Shown: positions 1-10,907 of the stretch, one piece after another | Position numbering within the stretch: position 1 is the stretch's first letter | Layout of the letters: each line of letters begins with the position of its first letter | Source of the DNA: Anolis sagrei | Lineage: Eukaryota > Chordata > Lepidosauria > Squamata > Anolidae | Direction of reading: 5' to 3' | Assembly (NCBI RefSeq): GCF_037176765.1 | Contig: NC_090024.1 | Coordinates: 105,655,557 to 105,719,556 of the forward strand | DNA: 64,000 bases | Position numbers and translations under genes: made by a program | Notes under the pieces: generated by a model | Databases searched by the model: none | Told to the model about the DNA's origin: nothing | What the model saw: the letters and a program-made list of their open reading frames with translations, nothing else

Positions 1-171
1 CCCACCCCCCAGTGTTATAAGGACGGTTGATGGTTGATGACTATACCCATATTAATTTGTTTTGAAAGCTTTGTATTTTAATATGCTAATGGCTCACAAG
101 AAATTTCTGAAACTTCCTCACATTATAATGTTTTAATATGATATTTTATCTTCCTTTTTGTTTTTAATTAG

Positions 172-289
172 GTTGGATTTCTGGAATGAGATCTTTGAAG
201 CCTTTTACATATCCAGTGTCAGAGACAAGATTTCTTCATGCTGGAATGAATGTGTATAAATTTAAGATCAGATATGGCAACACTGTTAG
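172..289 (+). CDS. exon of unrecognised gene (first one in window)
   Basis: The acceptor is tttttaattag and the donor is gtaagc. Two bases complete a codon from an exon outside the window. It reads WISGMRSLKPFTYPV, then FLHAGMNVYKFKIRYGNTV, and leaves AG of the next codon. The other two frames contain stops. Confidence 0.78.
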
Positions 290-779
290 GTAAGCAGGAC
301 AGTTAATGTAATTTGAAAGTTTTCACCCTTGGGAATCATTCAGAAGAGGAAGATGAAAATAAAAGATAGATGAATAAGAGATGTATCTGAAAAGAACTTG
401 GGTATAGTTCTGAAAATTAGAGTGTGTCCACAGAGATTACAAATATTTAAGAGTATGATAATGGTGAGAGTAACTAAAAGAATCAGCTCTGAAACGGATA
501 ACCCTATTTCAAATTGTGCCTCCAGCCTCACCCACCTGACATGTGAAAATGATATTATTAGCCATTGTGGAAAATATAGGATTGTAGCAAATAATATATT
601 TTAATAACTATTAAATGAATTGTGGTTTATATAATTTTATCCTTATATTTTTATGTTAGATGTACATTAAATGACAGGTTATGTTATTATTTAATTTCTG
701 ATTGGTTAATATAGTTTTGTCTTAGATGTTGGTTTATTTTGGAATCTGGTTGGTTCACTATTTGTACTTGTATATATGA
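290..779. other. intron sequence, no recognised repeat
   Basis: This is AT-rich intron sequence with only short chance reading frames on both strands and no terminal repeats that I could match. Confidence 0.5.
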
Positions 780-1046
780 ATGTACTATGGCAAGATGAAG
801 TACTTTGGCCACATCATGAGAAGAAAGAAAAGCTTAGAGAAGACAATGATGCTGGGGAAAATGGAAGGAAAAAGGAAGAGGGGCCGACCAAGGGCAAGAT
901 GGATGGATGGCATCCTTGAAGTGACTGGATTGACCTTGAAGGAGCTGAGGGTGGTGACGACCGACAGGGAGCTCTGGCGTGGACTGGTCCATGAAGTCAC
1001 GAAGAGTCGGAAACGACTGAACGATTGAAGAACAACAACAACAACA
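780..1046 (+). mobile_element. BovB (RTE-type LINE) 3' end
   Basis: An open frame of 82 residues includes YFGHIMRRKKSLEKTMMLGK, a stretch KRGRPRARWMDGILE and the end SRKRLND, which is the C-terminus typical of the BovB/RTE reverse-transcriptase protein. It is followed by GAAGAACAACAACAACAACA, the short CAA-repeat tail of the family. It is strongly 5'-truncated. The uninterrupted frame suggests a fairly young copy. Confidence 0.85.
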
Positions 1047-1049
1047 TGG

Positions 1050-1429
1050 CAGGGGTCTTCAAACTTTTAAAACAGATGGCCAGGTCACAGTCCCTCACTG
1101 TTGGAGGGCCGGATTATAATTTGAAAAACAAAACAAAAACAACCATGAATGAATTCCTATGCACACTGTACATATCTTATTTGTAGTGCAAAAAACCCCA
1201 CTTAAAAACTACAATAATTAAAATGAAGAACAATTTTAACAAATATAAACTTATTAGAATTTCAATGGGAAGTGTGGGCCTGCTTTTGGCTAATGAGATG
1301 GGGTTGTTGTTGTTGTTGTTGTTGTGTGCTTTCAAGTTGTTTCACACTTAGGTTGACCCTGAACGAGGGCTGGGTAAATGACCTTGGAGGGCCGTATCCA
1401 GCCCTTGGGCCTTAGGTTGGGGACCCCTG
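1050..1429. mobile_element. hAT-like MITE (CAGGGGTC family)
   Basis: The ends are CAGGGGTCTTCAAAC on the left and GTTGGGGACCCCTG on the right, which are inverted repeats of hAT type. The interior matches the copy at 50800-51159, including the GGAGGGCC and (GTT)n segments. The 8-bp flanks (caacatgg, tactgtgg) agree only partly. It carries no transposase. Confidence 0.75.
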
Positions 1430-1878
1430 TACTGTGGCACGGAATGTTTGCCATTTTTGTTGGAATCCACCCTGAGTCCCTGGAGCATTGTATTTTGTAC
1501 AGAAAATAGTTTTCTGTGCAAGAAATATCACATGTGTTTCCACACAGATGATCTACTTCACCAGCAGAGAGAATACTGAAGAAATTCTTCATTCTTCAGT
1601 ACAATGTTAATAGGGATTCACACACCCTAATTTGAAATACACAGAGTACTGTTTCTACTCTATTCCTCTTCCTCCTTAATGATTTAATTATGGTGATTTC
1701 TTTTAGATCGATTCTGGCTATTTTTTTGGGGTTTTTTTAAACAATGTTTTCTTTAAACTAACCAAGAGCATTAACACACAAAAAAATTCTAGTTATCAGA
1801 TAATTGACCAATGTTTGGTTTAAAAGTGTGATAATGAGATTGGTGGGGTAAGCAGTATATACGAAGGGTGTAGTGTTA

Positions 1879-2670
1879 CCGTATATTCCAGCATATAAGA
1901 AGACTGGGCGTATAAGATGACCCCCAACCTTTCCAGTTAAGATATAGAGTTTGGGATATATTCGCCGTATAAGACTACCCCTCTTACAACGCACACCAAA
2001 TAATTTTTTTAAAAAAGGATCAGATTTTATTTCAGTATGGTAATTTTCCTATTACTGTACCTCCTTCTCTGCCTCTCAGATCTCACACATGCGCACCTGG
2101 ACCACTTCACTGCAGTCTTCAGGTATGAGATCTGAGAGGCAGAGGAGGAGGTACGATAATAGGATACAGGGCGGGCCAGACAGGTAGAAGAGTTGTGCTT
2201 TTGTCTGGGCCCAGAGCCACTCTATCTCTTTTTTCCATACCCCGGGCGCCCCGGATGCCTGCAGCTTGCTCCGCCCTTCACTTACACCTTCCCGGTGAGG
2301 CGCCCCTTCATCTCACCATCAGGACTGCATTAAGTCCACGAATCCTGATGAATGGATTTTCTTCTACCGTTCTTGTACGGTGTCACCCTTAATGCTTTCA
2401 TACAGTCATTGCATACGGTAGGGACACGGCCATTGCCATTTTTGAGCTTCCCCCACCATATGCGGCAACCACAGATTCTCCAATCCAATTGGAAGTTTCA
2501 GCACCCGCTCTATAAGACGACTCCCGTGTATAAGACTACTCCAGTGTATAAGACTACCCCTCTGTATAAGACTACTCCCGCGTATAATACAACCCCGCGA
2601 ATAAGACGACCCTGACTTTTGAGAAGATTTTCTTGGGTTAAAAAATAGTCTTATACACCAGAATATACGG
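1879..2670. mobile_element. mariner-like MITE with GTATAAGAC repeats
   Basis: The ends are CCGTATATTCCAGCATATAA and, inverted at the right end, CCGTATATTCTGGTGTATAA, flanked by TA on both sides (1877-1878, 2671-2672). That fits Tc1/mariner. Inside lie a 38-bp inverted repeat (2048-2085 / 2126-2163) and about five 18-bp tandem units at 2512-2612. No transposase is encoded. Confidence 0.75.
2512..2612. repeat. 18-bp tandem repeat inside a MITE
   Basis: About five copies of a unit like TATAAGACTACTCCAGTG lie head to tail near the right end of the mariner-like MITE. They are diverged copies of the subterminal sequence. Confidence 0.75.
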
Positions 2671-2853
2671 TACTTTCTCAAAGAAAGTGCAACAAACTGG
2701 ATGGATTTGGTGCCTGAATTAATATTAGTGTTCTTAAATCAGGAAACAGAAAATACAGTATTCTGGATATTTTAAACTTTTTTTCAGGCTTAGTTTATGA
2801 TGCTTGATTGCTCTTAATTAATGCAGTTAATATCTATTATACTGATTTTACAG

Positions 2854-2899
2854 CATTAACGACAACCTTCCTGAAAGTGTTGTCAACGAAGAACTGCAG
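2854..2899 (+). CDS. exon of unrecognised gene (46 nt)
   Basis: The acceptor is actgattttacag and the donor is gtgaga. The first C completes AGC (Ser), then INDNLPESVVNEELQ follows and the exon ends in phase 0. Confidence 0.75.
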
Positions 2900-4109
2900 G
2901 TGAGATATGAAACATATTTTTCTGTTATGTCAGGAATGATCATGTGACAAAGGTTGAATACAGATTTAGTTCTCTTTGTTTTGGAAAAAATGTTGTCTGT
3001 CTTCAAATTATTTAGATTTATGGCTTGAGAATAACCTTGCTGTAAAGGTTTTGACTATATGAAGTCAAATTGTATTGTGTTCATTGTGAGAAAACTGAAA
3101 GCATTATTTGAAATCTTCCAGAATGCTATTCAAGTAATTCTGGGAAATCTTGATAATTTGTGCCCATTTACCACTGAACACTTCACCATATTTCCATGTA
3201 TCCTTTTATTGTTATTCAATGAGCGAACGTAAAAGAAGGAAAGTTAGGAAGTTAGTACTTGTTTTTTCTTATTTGATTATAGAAAATACTTGGTCTTCTT
3301 ATATTACTATATGCTTTTAATGCTCCATATGAGTTTAATTTTTATATACATCTCTATAGTGCCTCCAATTGTAGCCCTCACTTTTTCCTTGCTTTGTAAA
3401 TGTGTCTGTACTACTGTTTTATCTACACAGTAGGCAGATTATATCAAGAAGATAACCTATACAATATTTTTCAATTCTGTTTACTACTGAATTCTTGAAC
3501 CTTAATTGAATTTATCAGATTTAAACCAATGGGAAAGAATGTCAGACTTGAGATTCAAGCATGGCGATGTATTTCTTATTCCTTATCCATATGTCTGCAC
3601 TATGTATGTTGAATTAAATTCATGGAAACAAAATGCATTTGGAGGTAAGTTCAGGAATTCACAAAGGAATGTGGAGATCAACGGGTTAATATTTGGATGT
3701 AATTGTCACCAAAGTTCCCAGATGACAGGGCCCGGCTTTGAGCCAGAGGACCTATCTCCTTTTTTTCTTTTGATCTTGAAAATAATTATTTTTATTGGTT
3801 GATGTTAACTGTTTCAGTATGACATTTCTAGGTGACTCGCTGAAAATCAAGCGAATCCCTTTCTTTCCCTCTTGGATCTTCTTTCTACTCCATTCACACT
3901 TCTTTATGATGACCTGGTCATTGTTCAGGACTCAAGGCTAATTGCAAAAGCTAAAACAAATGCTCTAAAAATTCACAAGAGATAAAAGGTAAAAGTGTAA
4001 TTAAATTATCAATAAAATTAATAGCAGTGAAAAACATTACCCGTTAAAACATGATAGACAGTATTGTGCAAGAACTTTTTTCTCTGAGCAATCAGTCTTC
4101 AAAGGCCAA
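2900..4109. other. intron sequence, nothing recognised
   Basis: This is AT-rich unique-looking sequence with no terminal repeats or coding similarity. A 98-residue frame at 3506-3802 resembles nothing I know and has no splice context. Confidence 0.4.
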
Positions 4110-4585
4110 CCATGACAATAATAAGAATAATAAAAATAATAAGAATAATAAGAATATACTTTATTTATATTCCGCCCTATCTCCCCATGGTGGATTATAG
4201 TTCACATATACTGGAAACATTTGATGCTGTTATACAATTAACAAAGACAGATAGTACATAAAGAGAGGTAAAGGCTTCCCATCTTTTTCCATCTCCGGCA
4301 TCTGGAGGCCATGGGGGGGGGGGGGGTGGATGCTGTCGCTCCATCTTCCATGCCAAGGAGCTTTGTTGTCCTTAGATGCTCTCCCGATCGAATCGCCGGC
4401 ATGTCCGCATGGGCGCCTTTTATTACCTTCCCACCAAAGCGGTACCTATATATCTGCTCACATTACTGTTTTTGCTAGGTGAGCAGAAGCTGGGCTGATG
4501 GTTGGGAGCTCACCTCAATCTGCACTTGAACTGTCGACCTTTCAATCAGCAAGATTTTTTGCAGCTAGTGGTTTAACTTGCTGTG
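4110..4585 (-). mobile_element. tRNA-headed, L2-tailed SINE
   Basis: The left part (AATAATAAG repeats, then ATTCCGCCCTATCTCCCC) is an L2-type 3' tail read on the minus strand. The right end has a degraded tRNA-like head (GTTTAACTTGCTGTGCTAAA; B-box region gtcgacctttcaatc). The layout matches 43068-43545 and 20757-21535. A G-run (4315-4326) lies inside. Confidence 0.6.
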
Positions 4586-5237
4586 CTAAAGCCCATCCCA
4601 TCTGTCTATGGAAGGATAGCAAGGAGAGTGCCAGTCTTATTCTTTAAAAAGGGATTTCTAGAGCTTGGGAACAGACACTGTTTGTAGCAGATTGCCTATA
4701 GGAAACAAGAGTCTTATTGTTACTAACTGTTGTTTAAATCAAGTGTCTTGTATATTTCAGGTAGAGCAGAATATAGCAATGGATATAATTGTGTGAGTAT
4801 TTTCTTTGAATTTTCCAACAATAAGGTGGGACCAAGAAGAAGGAAAAGAACTATGGATTGAGTTAATATTTAGTATAGATAGAGAAGGAAGTCCTCATAT
4901 GTGTTCTTATTGCCAATGTTTGTTGACATAAACTACATTATCAATTGTCATAAAGAAAATACTATTTTCTTTCTAGTCACTTAAACCATAGTAGCTGCAT
5001 TGGGAATTATCATATTCCTCATTCCTAAAACCAAATAATTTAGAAACAGGGCTACTTTTCAGTAGTAAAAGGAGTAACATACTATATAGAAGAGTTATTA
5101 ATAGATTTTTGAAATGATGCATTTGTAACTGCTTTAAAAAGCTGTTCTTTTTTGTAGTTTTCCTGGAAAATAAATTTCAATCTAAAAAGCAATGCAGCTT
5201 ATCAGTGAAATGTTTATATTACGTGCTAGGACCTTGT

Positions 5238-5392
5238 CACCTTTTATAAAATGTATACATTTTATAAATGTATACATTAAAAAGTATACATTTTAATGTA
5301 TACATTTATACATTAAAAAGTAAATGAATGAATGCTTTAAAAGTAAATGAATATATACATTATATACATTAAAAAGTAAATGAATGAACTTG
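5238..5392. repeat. AT-rich tandem repeat (GTATACATT units)
   Basis: Repeated copies of a unit built on GTATACATT and TTAAAAAGTAAATGAATG, in direct and inverted order, lie just upstream of the exon at 5415. Slippage would explain them. Confidence 0.75.
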
Positions 5393-5414
5393 TCAGTTCA
5401 GTGTTTCCTTAAAG

Positions 5415-5521
5415 GTCAACATGTCCGGACAGAGAGAGCATATGAACAAAGAAACTGCTATTAATCGGAGGAAACTGGACAATGTAGTTGGAGTTTCACA
5501 TATGCAACTCTTTGCAAAGAG
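5415..5521 (+). CDS. exon of unrecognised gene (107 nt)
   Basis: The acceptor is tttccttaaag and the donor is gtaaat. It reads VNMSGQREHMNKETAINRRK and continues to MQLFAK, leaving AG of an arginine codon for the next exon. Confidence 0.75.
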
Positions 5522-5869
5522 GTAAATGCTTATTTCCTTCTCTCCCGTATCTGTCCTTATCTTTAAAGTTTTCTGTGATCCTAGTTATATATTCAGTGTT
5601 CTTTTAAGTGAGTTGTCAAATAAACCAATTTTGTTTTCTTATGATTAAAAAGCACAGGTTTGTACAAAAATATGATTTTTAAAATTCTGATTTGAAATAG
5701 GATGATTTTCACTACATTTTTCAATAGGGTAAAGTGATGTCCCCCTGTAGGTTGTTAATGTGTATAAGTGAAGGGGGAGAGGTGTCCACAACAGGAAAGT
5801 AACGGTTTTTTCTCCTTTCTCTACTTACAACAATACCCTCACTCCACAATCTTAGTTTTTATCTTCCAC

Positions 5870-6068
5870 ATGCAGCCCGCTCATTGTTATGTTATTTTAT
5901 TTTACTGTGTATGATTTTGCTTTATCGTCTTTGTAATATGTTGTATGTATTTTACTGTGCTGTTATTGTGTTTTGGTTTTACTTTATTGTAATATGCTGT
6001 TAGGCTTGGCCTCATGTAAGCTGCCCCGAGTCCCCATTGGGGAGATGGTGGCGGGGTATTAAATAAAG

Positions 6069-6112
<44 letters not shown>
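5870..6112 (+). mobile_element. L2-type LINE 3' end
   Basis: The sequence runs through TAAGCTGCCCCGAGTCCCC and GGGGTATTAAATAAAG into an (ATT)n tail at 6071-6112. The same tail ends several other L2 copies in the window. No coding part remains. Confidence 0.75.
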
Positions 6113-6113
<1 letters not shown>

Positions 6114-6171
6114 TCATATAACAAGACTTCTTTGCTTTAAAAAAAGTTTGCCTTGACTCCAATAGGAGGTT

Positions 6172-6456
6172 TTGTTTTGTTTTGTTTTGTTTTTGTCATG
6201 TCAGGAGCGACTTGAGAAACTGCAAGTCACTTCTGGTGTGACAGAATTGGCCGTCTGCAAGGATGTTGCCCAGGGGACGCCCAGATGATTTGATGTTTTT
6301 ATCATCCTTGTGGGAGGCGTCTCTCATGTCCCCGCATGAGGAGCTGGAGCTGATAGAGGGAGCTCATCCACCTCTCCCCAGATTTGAACCTGCGACCTGT
6401 CGGTCTTCAGTCCTGTCGGCACAGGGGTTTAACCCACTGCGCCACCGGGGGCTCCG
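6172..6456 (-). mobile_element. tRNA-derived SINE (family A)
   Basis: On the minus strand it starts GGAGCCCCCGGTGGCGCAGT, an A-box-like tRNA head. The B-box (read here as GATTTGAACCTGCGACC) follows, and a (TTTTG)n tail closes the left end. A perfect 11-bp target duplication, AATAGGAGGTT, flanks it at 6161-6171 and 6457-6467. The family recurs at 30851, 32590 and 47556. Confidence 0.9.
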
Positions 6457-6566
6457 AATAGGAGGTTACCATTCCCCAAATGATTGCTTTGGGGTGAAGT
6501 CAAGAAGAGACACACCAAGAGGGATAGAAGAGAGTAAGAAATTGTGAGGGCAGGCTAGGTGAGTGG

Positions 6567-6849
6567 CAGACATGTAGCTGAGAGGGGGGGGGGGCTTGAG
6601 GGGCTTCAGCCCCCCCGCCAAATTCTCATGGTGGTCTGCGAGAAGGCCTTACTGGTACATTATTTCAACTGTTATGTTTATTCATATCATGATCTCATCA
6701 CCATGCTCAATATATCCCATATGCATGGGGGTATTGGGGTAATTATAATAAAGGTTTGCTAGGGTAGACCCTCTTTCACTCAGACTCAGCCCCCCCCCCC
6801 CCGAATCAAACTCAGCTCCCCCCGAATCAAAATCCTGGCTATGGGCCTG
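6567..6849. mobile_element. hAT-like MITE with long G and C runs
   Basis: The ends CAGACATGTAGC and (inverted) CAGGCCCATAGCC pair with the copy at 21068-21334. The 8-bp flanks are GTGAGTGG and ATGAGTGG. Poly-G/poly-C tracts lie just inside both ends. Confidence 0.8.
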
Positions 6850-6895
6850 ATGAGTGGTTGAATGAATGGTGGTGTGCTCATGTATGGGATTATGA

Positions 6896-7026
6896 AGGCC
6901 CTTCCACACTGATTCTAGATTATCTGTTTATCTCAGGTTATCTGGCAGTGGGGACTCCTATATTCCAGTGTAAGGCAGATAATCTGGGCTCAGATCCTGG
7001 AATAAAGGGCAGTGTGGAAGGGCCCT
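6896..7026. mobile_element. palindromic MITE (GGGCCCTTCCACACTG family)
   Basis: Its ends AGGCCCTTCCACACTG and CAGTGTGGAAGGGCCCT are inverted repeats, and the interior (TATCTGTTTATCTCAGG) matches 49841-49990. There a TTA duplication points to PIF/Harbinger; here no clear duplication is visible. Confidence 0.7.
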
Positions 7027-8085
7027 TCGTCAAAGTGTGATGAATCTGTTCTGAATTCTATTGCAAACTTTGAAGATGGGTTCAGCACCTTTAATAGCTC
7101 CGGCAAAGTATGGAATAAACCCATAGCTGGTTCATCGTTTATTGGCATGGAAAGCACTGGATAAGAGCCAACCCTCATGCGTGCAAATATATGCACATGA
7201 TACAGCAACTTGGCTCTATCCCTGACTAGGGATGTGCAGAATATTTGAGCATACTGCTCAAATGATAACTTCCTTCCTGATCTTTAATCCCTGTAAGCAG
7301 TGGAGAAATCAGATTTTGTGCTGAAGTCACAAATTATCCCAGATCATGGACTTTAGCTCTTTAACTGAGACAATTATATCTACGATTGAGATCGCAGGAT
7401 GTAGGAAATTAATGCTTCTGAAGGACAAGTCTTGTTTTGATAAGGAATGTTACCATAAAAAGAAATCCAGTAATCCATTGGCAAGAAAACTAAAAACAAA
7501 TTTTACCATAAGCACCAGCCTCAAAATCTGGAAACCTTTGTGAAAGCTAAGAAAACATCCCTAGGTATTCCATAATAATAAAAAAAAATTCAAAATCTAT
7601 TGTGATCAGATTTAGCCTAGCCGATGGAACTTAAAGATGTCGGGAAATTCCGGCGTATTTTCAGTTTTGGCATGAAGCCCAGCAGAATCTATCCAGCTTA
7701 AACAGCACATGTGGTTGAGCCAATTTTAATTGGTTAAAAAAAAATTAGAAACGCTATTTAATTCACAATCAGAGCAATAATCATCCAGGAAAAAAGTAAG
7801 TAGAAGAAAGGAAAGTTTTATCTGAATTTTTAAATCAACCGTTGCTGTTAATTACAAGATTGCTTTTAAAAATTATTTTCCAAAATTATAGAGCTGCTGA
7901 GGAGTGCGATTATGAGGTTTTTCTTTCAGGAATACAGGGCCATGGGTTAGTGGAGTGGCACAGCTGCACAAATGTAAAGACATATAATAATGAGAGTGCT
8001 CATGCTGGTATATGTTACTACCATTGGGGTTTGTGCGGCTGCCATGAAATAGCGACTTTGTGCAATAATGTCCCACAACTCTGGG
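7027..8085. other. intron sequence, nothing recognised
   Basis: I see no repeat termini, coding similarity or RNA gene here; the reading frames are short and unrelated. Confidence 0.4.
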
Positions 8086-8303
8086 TTGTTGTAGGTTTTT
8101 TTGGGCTATATGGCCATGTTCTAGAGGCATTCTCTCTTGACGTTTCACCTGCATCTATGGCAAGCATCCTCACTACCTCTGAGGATGCTTGCCACAGATG
8201 CAGGCGAAATGTCAGGAGAGAATGCCTCTAGAACATTGCCATATAGCCCGAAAAAACCTACAATAACCCAGTGATTCCGGCCATGAAAGCCTTCGACAAT
8301 ACA
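8086..8303. mobile_element. Penelope-like element end, head-to-head palindrome
   Basis: Two inverted copies of the Penelope 3' segment meet at about 8177. The left arm reads on the minus strand and the right arm on the plus strand. The right arm runs to CCATGAAAGCCTTCGACAAT, the 3' terminus shared by other copies here. The right arm holds a hammerhead core at 8179-8213. No coding part is present. Confidence 0.75.
8179..8213 (+). ncRNA. minimal hammerhead ribozyme core (Penelope-derived)
   Basis: CTGAGGA (8179-8185) fits box CUGANGA. GCTTGC and GCAGGC form a six-pair stem II around a 7-nt loop, followed directly by GAAATGTC (GAAA plus a GUC-type cleavage triplet). The flanking CCT and AGG can pair as stem I. 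There is almost no stem III, as in the minimal hammerheads known from Penelope-like elements, which are thought to act as dimers. Confidence 0.65.
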
Positions 8304-8384
8304 TCCCCCAAAACTCTGATTGAAACTCTAAGCGAGTAAGAGATACAAGGGCTCTGACCGCCCCATCCAATTGTGATGAAAGAA

Positions 8385-9072
8385 AAAAAGTCAGAAACTG
8401 TTCGGAAGCTCCAAATGGTCCAACGGACGGCAGCCAGGTTGCTAACAGGAGCGGCGCCCAGGGAGCGTACAACTCCTCTGTTGCGCCAGCTCCACTGGCT
8501 GCCAATTTGCTACCGAGCATAATTCAAAGTGCTGGCTTTAGCCTATAAAGCCCTAAACGGTTCTGGCCCTGCTTACCTGTCCGAACGTATCTCTCCTTAC
8601 GAACCCTCTAGGAATTTAAGATCTTCTGGGGAGGCCCTGCTCTCGGCCCTGCCATCTTCACAGGCTCGATTGGCGGGGACGAGGGATAGGGCCTTCTCAG
8701 CGGTGGCCCCTCGGTTGTGGAAAGCCCTCCCCAGGGACATTAGATCAGCCCCCACCCTCTTAACGTTTCGCAAAAAAGTTAAAACCTGGCTATATGAGCA
8801 GGCCTTTCCAAACGCAGTGTAGCTATTAAACTCTGATCTTGGAATGGTTGGACAACGTGACTGGATAATGACTGGTAATGAAATGCGGAGGATTTATGGT
8901 TTTTATTGTGTTACTGATGTTAATTGTAATGAATTTTTACCTGTGTTAAATGTTTTTAATGTTTACATTATTTTTCTACTGTTGTGGGCATCAAATTGTG
9001 CCTTTTGTAAACCGTCATGAGTCGCCCTCGGGCTGAGAATGGCAGTATAGAAGCATAGTAAATAAATAAAAT
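8385..9072 (+). mobile_element. L2-type LINE, 5'-truncated
   Basis: The frame reads QRTAARLLTGAAPRERTTPL, then LRQLHWLPI, then 8529-8822 (LALAYKALNGSGPAYLSERI to WLYEQAF), which is the conserved C-terminus of CR1/L2-clade reverse-transcriptase proteins. One in-frame stop separates the two parts at about 8520. The 3' UTR ends GAGTCGCCCTCGGGCTGAGA then TAAATAAATAAA. Confidence 0.88.
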
Positions 9073-9217
9073 AATCTTTAAAGTCCTGTCCATTGGTCAG
9101 ATATACAGTTTCTAAAATTCTATTCTGAATTAATATTTAGGCCCTTCTTTCCACTGTTGTTATATTTTAATATTGCTTACAACAAAGTAGTCATACATTT
9201 TATTTTTAACTTTATAG

Positions 9218-9296
9218 AAACATGCTGGCAAATGTAACCCATGTTAACAAGTCCACCAAGTCACGAATTCAAGAAGACGTGATTGATCCAAAACAG
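9218..9296 (+). CDS. exon of unrecognised gene (79 nt)
   Basis: The acceptor is aactttatag and the donor is gtattt. The first A completes AGA, then NMLANVTHVNKSTKSRIQED and VIDPKQ follow, ending in phase 0. Confidence 0.75.
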
Positions 9297-9948
9297 GTAT
9301 TTGAAGTAATTTTCAATATTAGGTCCAGTTTTGGGCAATACAAATTTTACCAAAAGTTCTGAGACTTCAGTTTTGTTTTCGCCTATGTTATGAGCTGTTT
9401 TAGAGGGGCACAACATACATGAATACATAGGCAAGCAGTAATATTTTACCCATCAAGCTCCGTGTCTTCTCCTCATCCTTGCATACATTTAGGATATGTT
9501 TGTGCCTGCCAAGATTGCTACAGGGTAAATAAAAACTATTACCATAAATAGCGAAGTTTCTGTGTATGCACATCTACGTATGCATAGGTACTTACTGTTT
9601 TAACCCATTTTAAACAATTCTATTTTAAAACCCATTTTAAAGGTGCAAAAATAAGCTCTCGCCTGGAAGCCACAAGAAAAAGTCAGTTTGGTAGCAGATG
9701 CAATGCAGAGAGCGACTCATTAGTCCAAAGTCATGTTGGGCTTCCAAGATTGTAACCAGCACTTTTAATTGTAATTGAAAATGCACTAAAATGAAGCTGT
9801 TGCAACAAGAGACCAACATTTTTTCTGTAACTGGTTCGTGTCAACACCACAGCCCATCATTCTGGAGCAGTGGACATGTCTAAATTTTTAAAAGAAAGCC
9901 TCTCACTGAGCAGAATATAGTATTAACTAGTAGCTAGGGGGCCTACCA

Positions 9949-10083
9949 GACAGGCTCTATATCCCAGTATCCCAGGTTTTCTGTTTATCCCAGATTATCT
10001 GGCAGTGCGAACTCATGTAATCCAGTTTAAAGTAGAACACCTGGGATCAGATCCTGGAATATAAGGCCTATCTGGAAGGGTCC
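9949..10083. mobile_element. diverged palindromic MITE (Harbinger-like family)
   Basis: The interior (TGTTTATCCCAGATTATCTG, then CTGGGATCAGATCCTGGAAT) matches 6896-7026 and 49841-49990. The ends are degraded. It is probably an old copy. Confidence 0.55.
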
Positions 10084-10177
10084 TAATAGGATATGAATGG
10101 GATCATAGGCTATTTTATTTCCATCTTTGTAAAATGTAAATTCCATAGGCACTCTAAGTGTTATAGTAAAAGGTTGT

Positions 10178-10530
10178 CCCCTGACATTAAGTCCAGTCAT
10201 GTCCAACTCTGGGGTGTGGTGCCCATCTCAATTTCTAAGCCGAAGAGCCGGCGTTGTCCGTAAACACCTCCAAGGTCATGTGGCCAGCATGACTGCAAGG
10301 AGTGCTGTTACCTTCCCGCCGGAGCGGTACCTATCGATCTACTCACATTTGCATGTTTTCGAACTGCTAGGTTGGCAGAAGTTTATACTGAATTTATAAT
10401 CATTTCAATTTGGAAAATACAACTAAATTTATAAAGTTAAATCCATCTGTTAATCCCAACCAAATGTGGGCTTACCACATTGCCACTTTCTCAGTGGTTG
10501 TGCTCTTGTTGGGCCTTGCTCCTGGATTTA
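10178..10530 (-). repeat. left arm of large inverted duplication (truncated SINE family B plus unique DNA)
   Basis: It starts CCCCTGACATTAAGTCCAGT, the 3' end of SINE family B read on the minus strand. It continues through the GTTGGCAGAA segment and then 140 bp of AT-rich sequence. The whole 352 bp recurs inverted at 10908-11259. Confidence 0.8.
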
Positions 10531-10702
10531 GGAGCAGTACCTATTGATCTACTCACATTTGCATGTTTTCATACTGCTATGATGGCAGAAGCTGGGGCTG
10601 ACAGCGGAAGCTTACACCGCTCGCTGGATTGAAACCTGTGACCTTTCAGCCAACAAGTTTAGCAGCTCAGTGGTTTAACCCACTGGGCCACCGGAGGCTC
10701 CC
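10531..10702 (-). mobile_element. SINE family B, head portion
   Basis: It reads GGAGCAGTACCTATTGATCT on to GGCCACCGGAGGCTCC, so the tRNA-like head is at the right. The B-box (GGATTGAAACCTGTGACC) is degraded. It abuts the left arm of the inverted duplication, whose SINE part ends at the same internal segment. Confidence 0.75.
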
Positions 10703-10907
10703 TAAGTGGTATAATCATTATTATTATGACTAAGTGGTTTAATCATAATAATTAACAATGGTAAGAATATATAATTTAGAGTGAACGTCTTGTGCATTTT
10801 GAGGAGTCTAAATTGTATCTTCAGCTGAAGGTTTACTACACAAAATATGAAATATTATACTGGAATAAAAAATACTAATGTTAGATTGGAAATATTTTAA
10901 AAAGGTC

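Noticed and set aside
2512-2612. CRISPR-like or regulatory array
   Set aside because: The 18-bp units are tandem without spacers and lie in a MITE of a vertebrate genome.
3506-3802. 98-residue frame as a coding exon
   Set aside because: No similarity and no splice context; its ends lie in unique AT-rich intron.
4761-4792. Possible extra exon of the upstream gene (VEQNIAMDII between cag and gtgagt)
   Set aside because: Its 32 nt would break the phase that the neighbouring exons otherwise keep, so it is treated as a decoy.
6172-6456. tRNA genes at the A/B-box matches
   Set aside because: These are SINE heads: the tRNA-like part continues into a SINE body, with target duplications and tails, and does not fold as a full cloverleaf by eye.
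7842-8231. 129-residue frame
   Set aside because: It runs from unique intron into the Penelope 3' segment, so it joins unrelated sequence.
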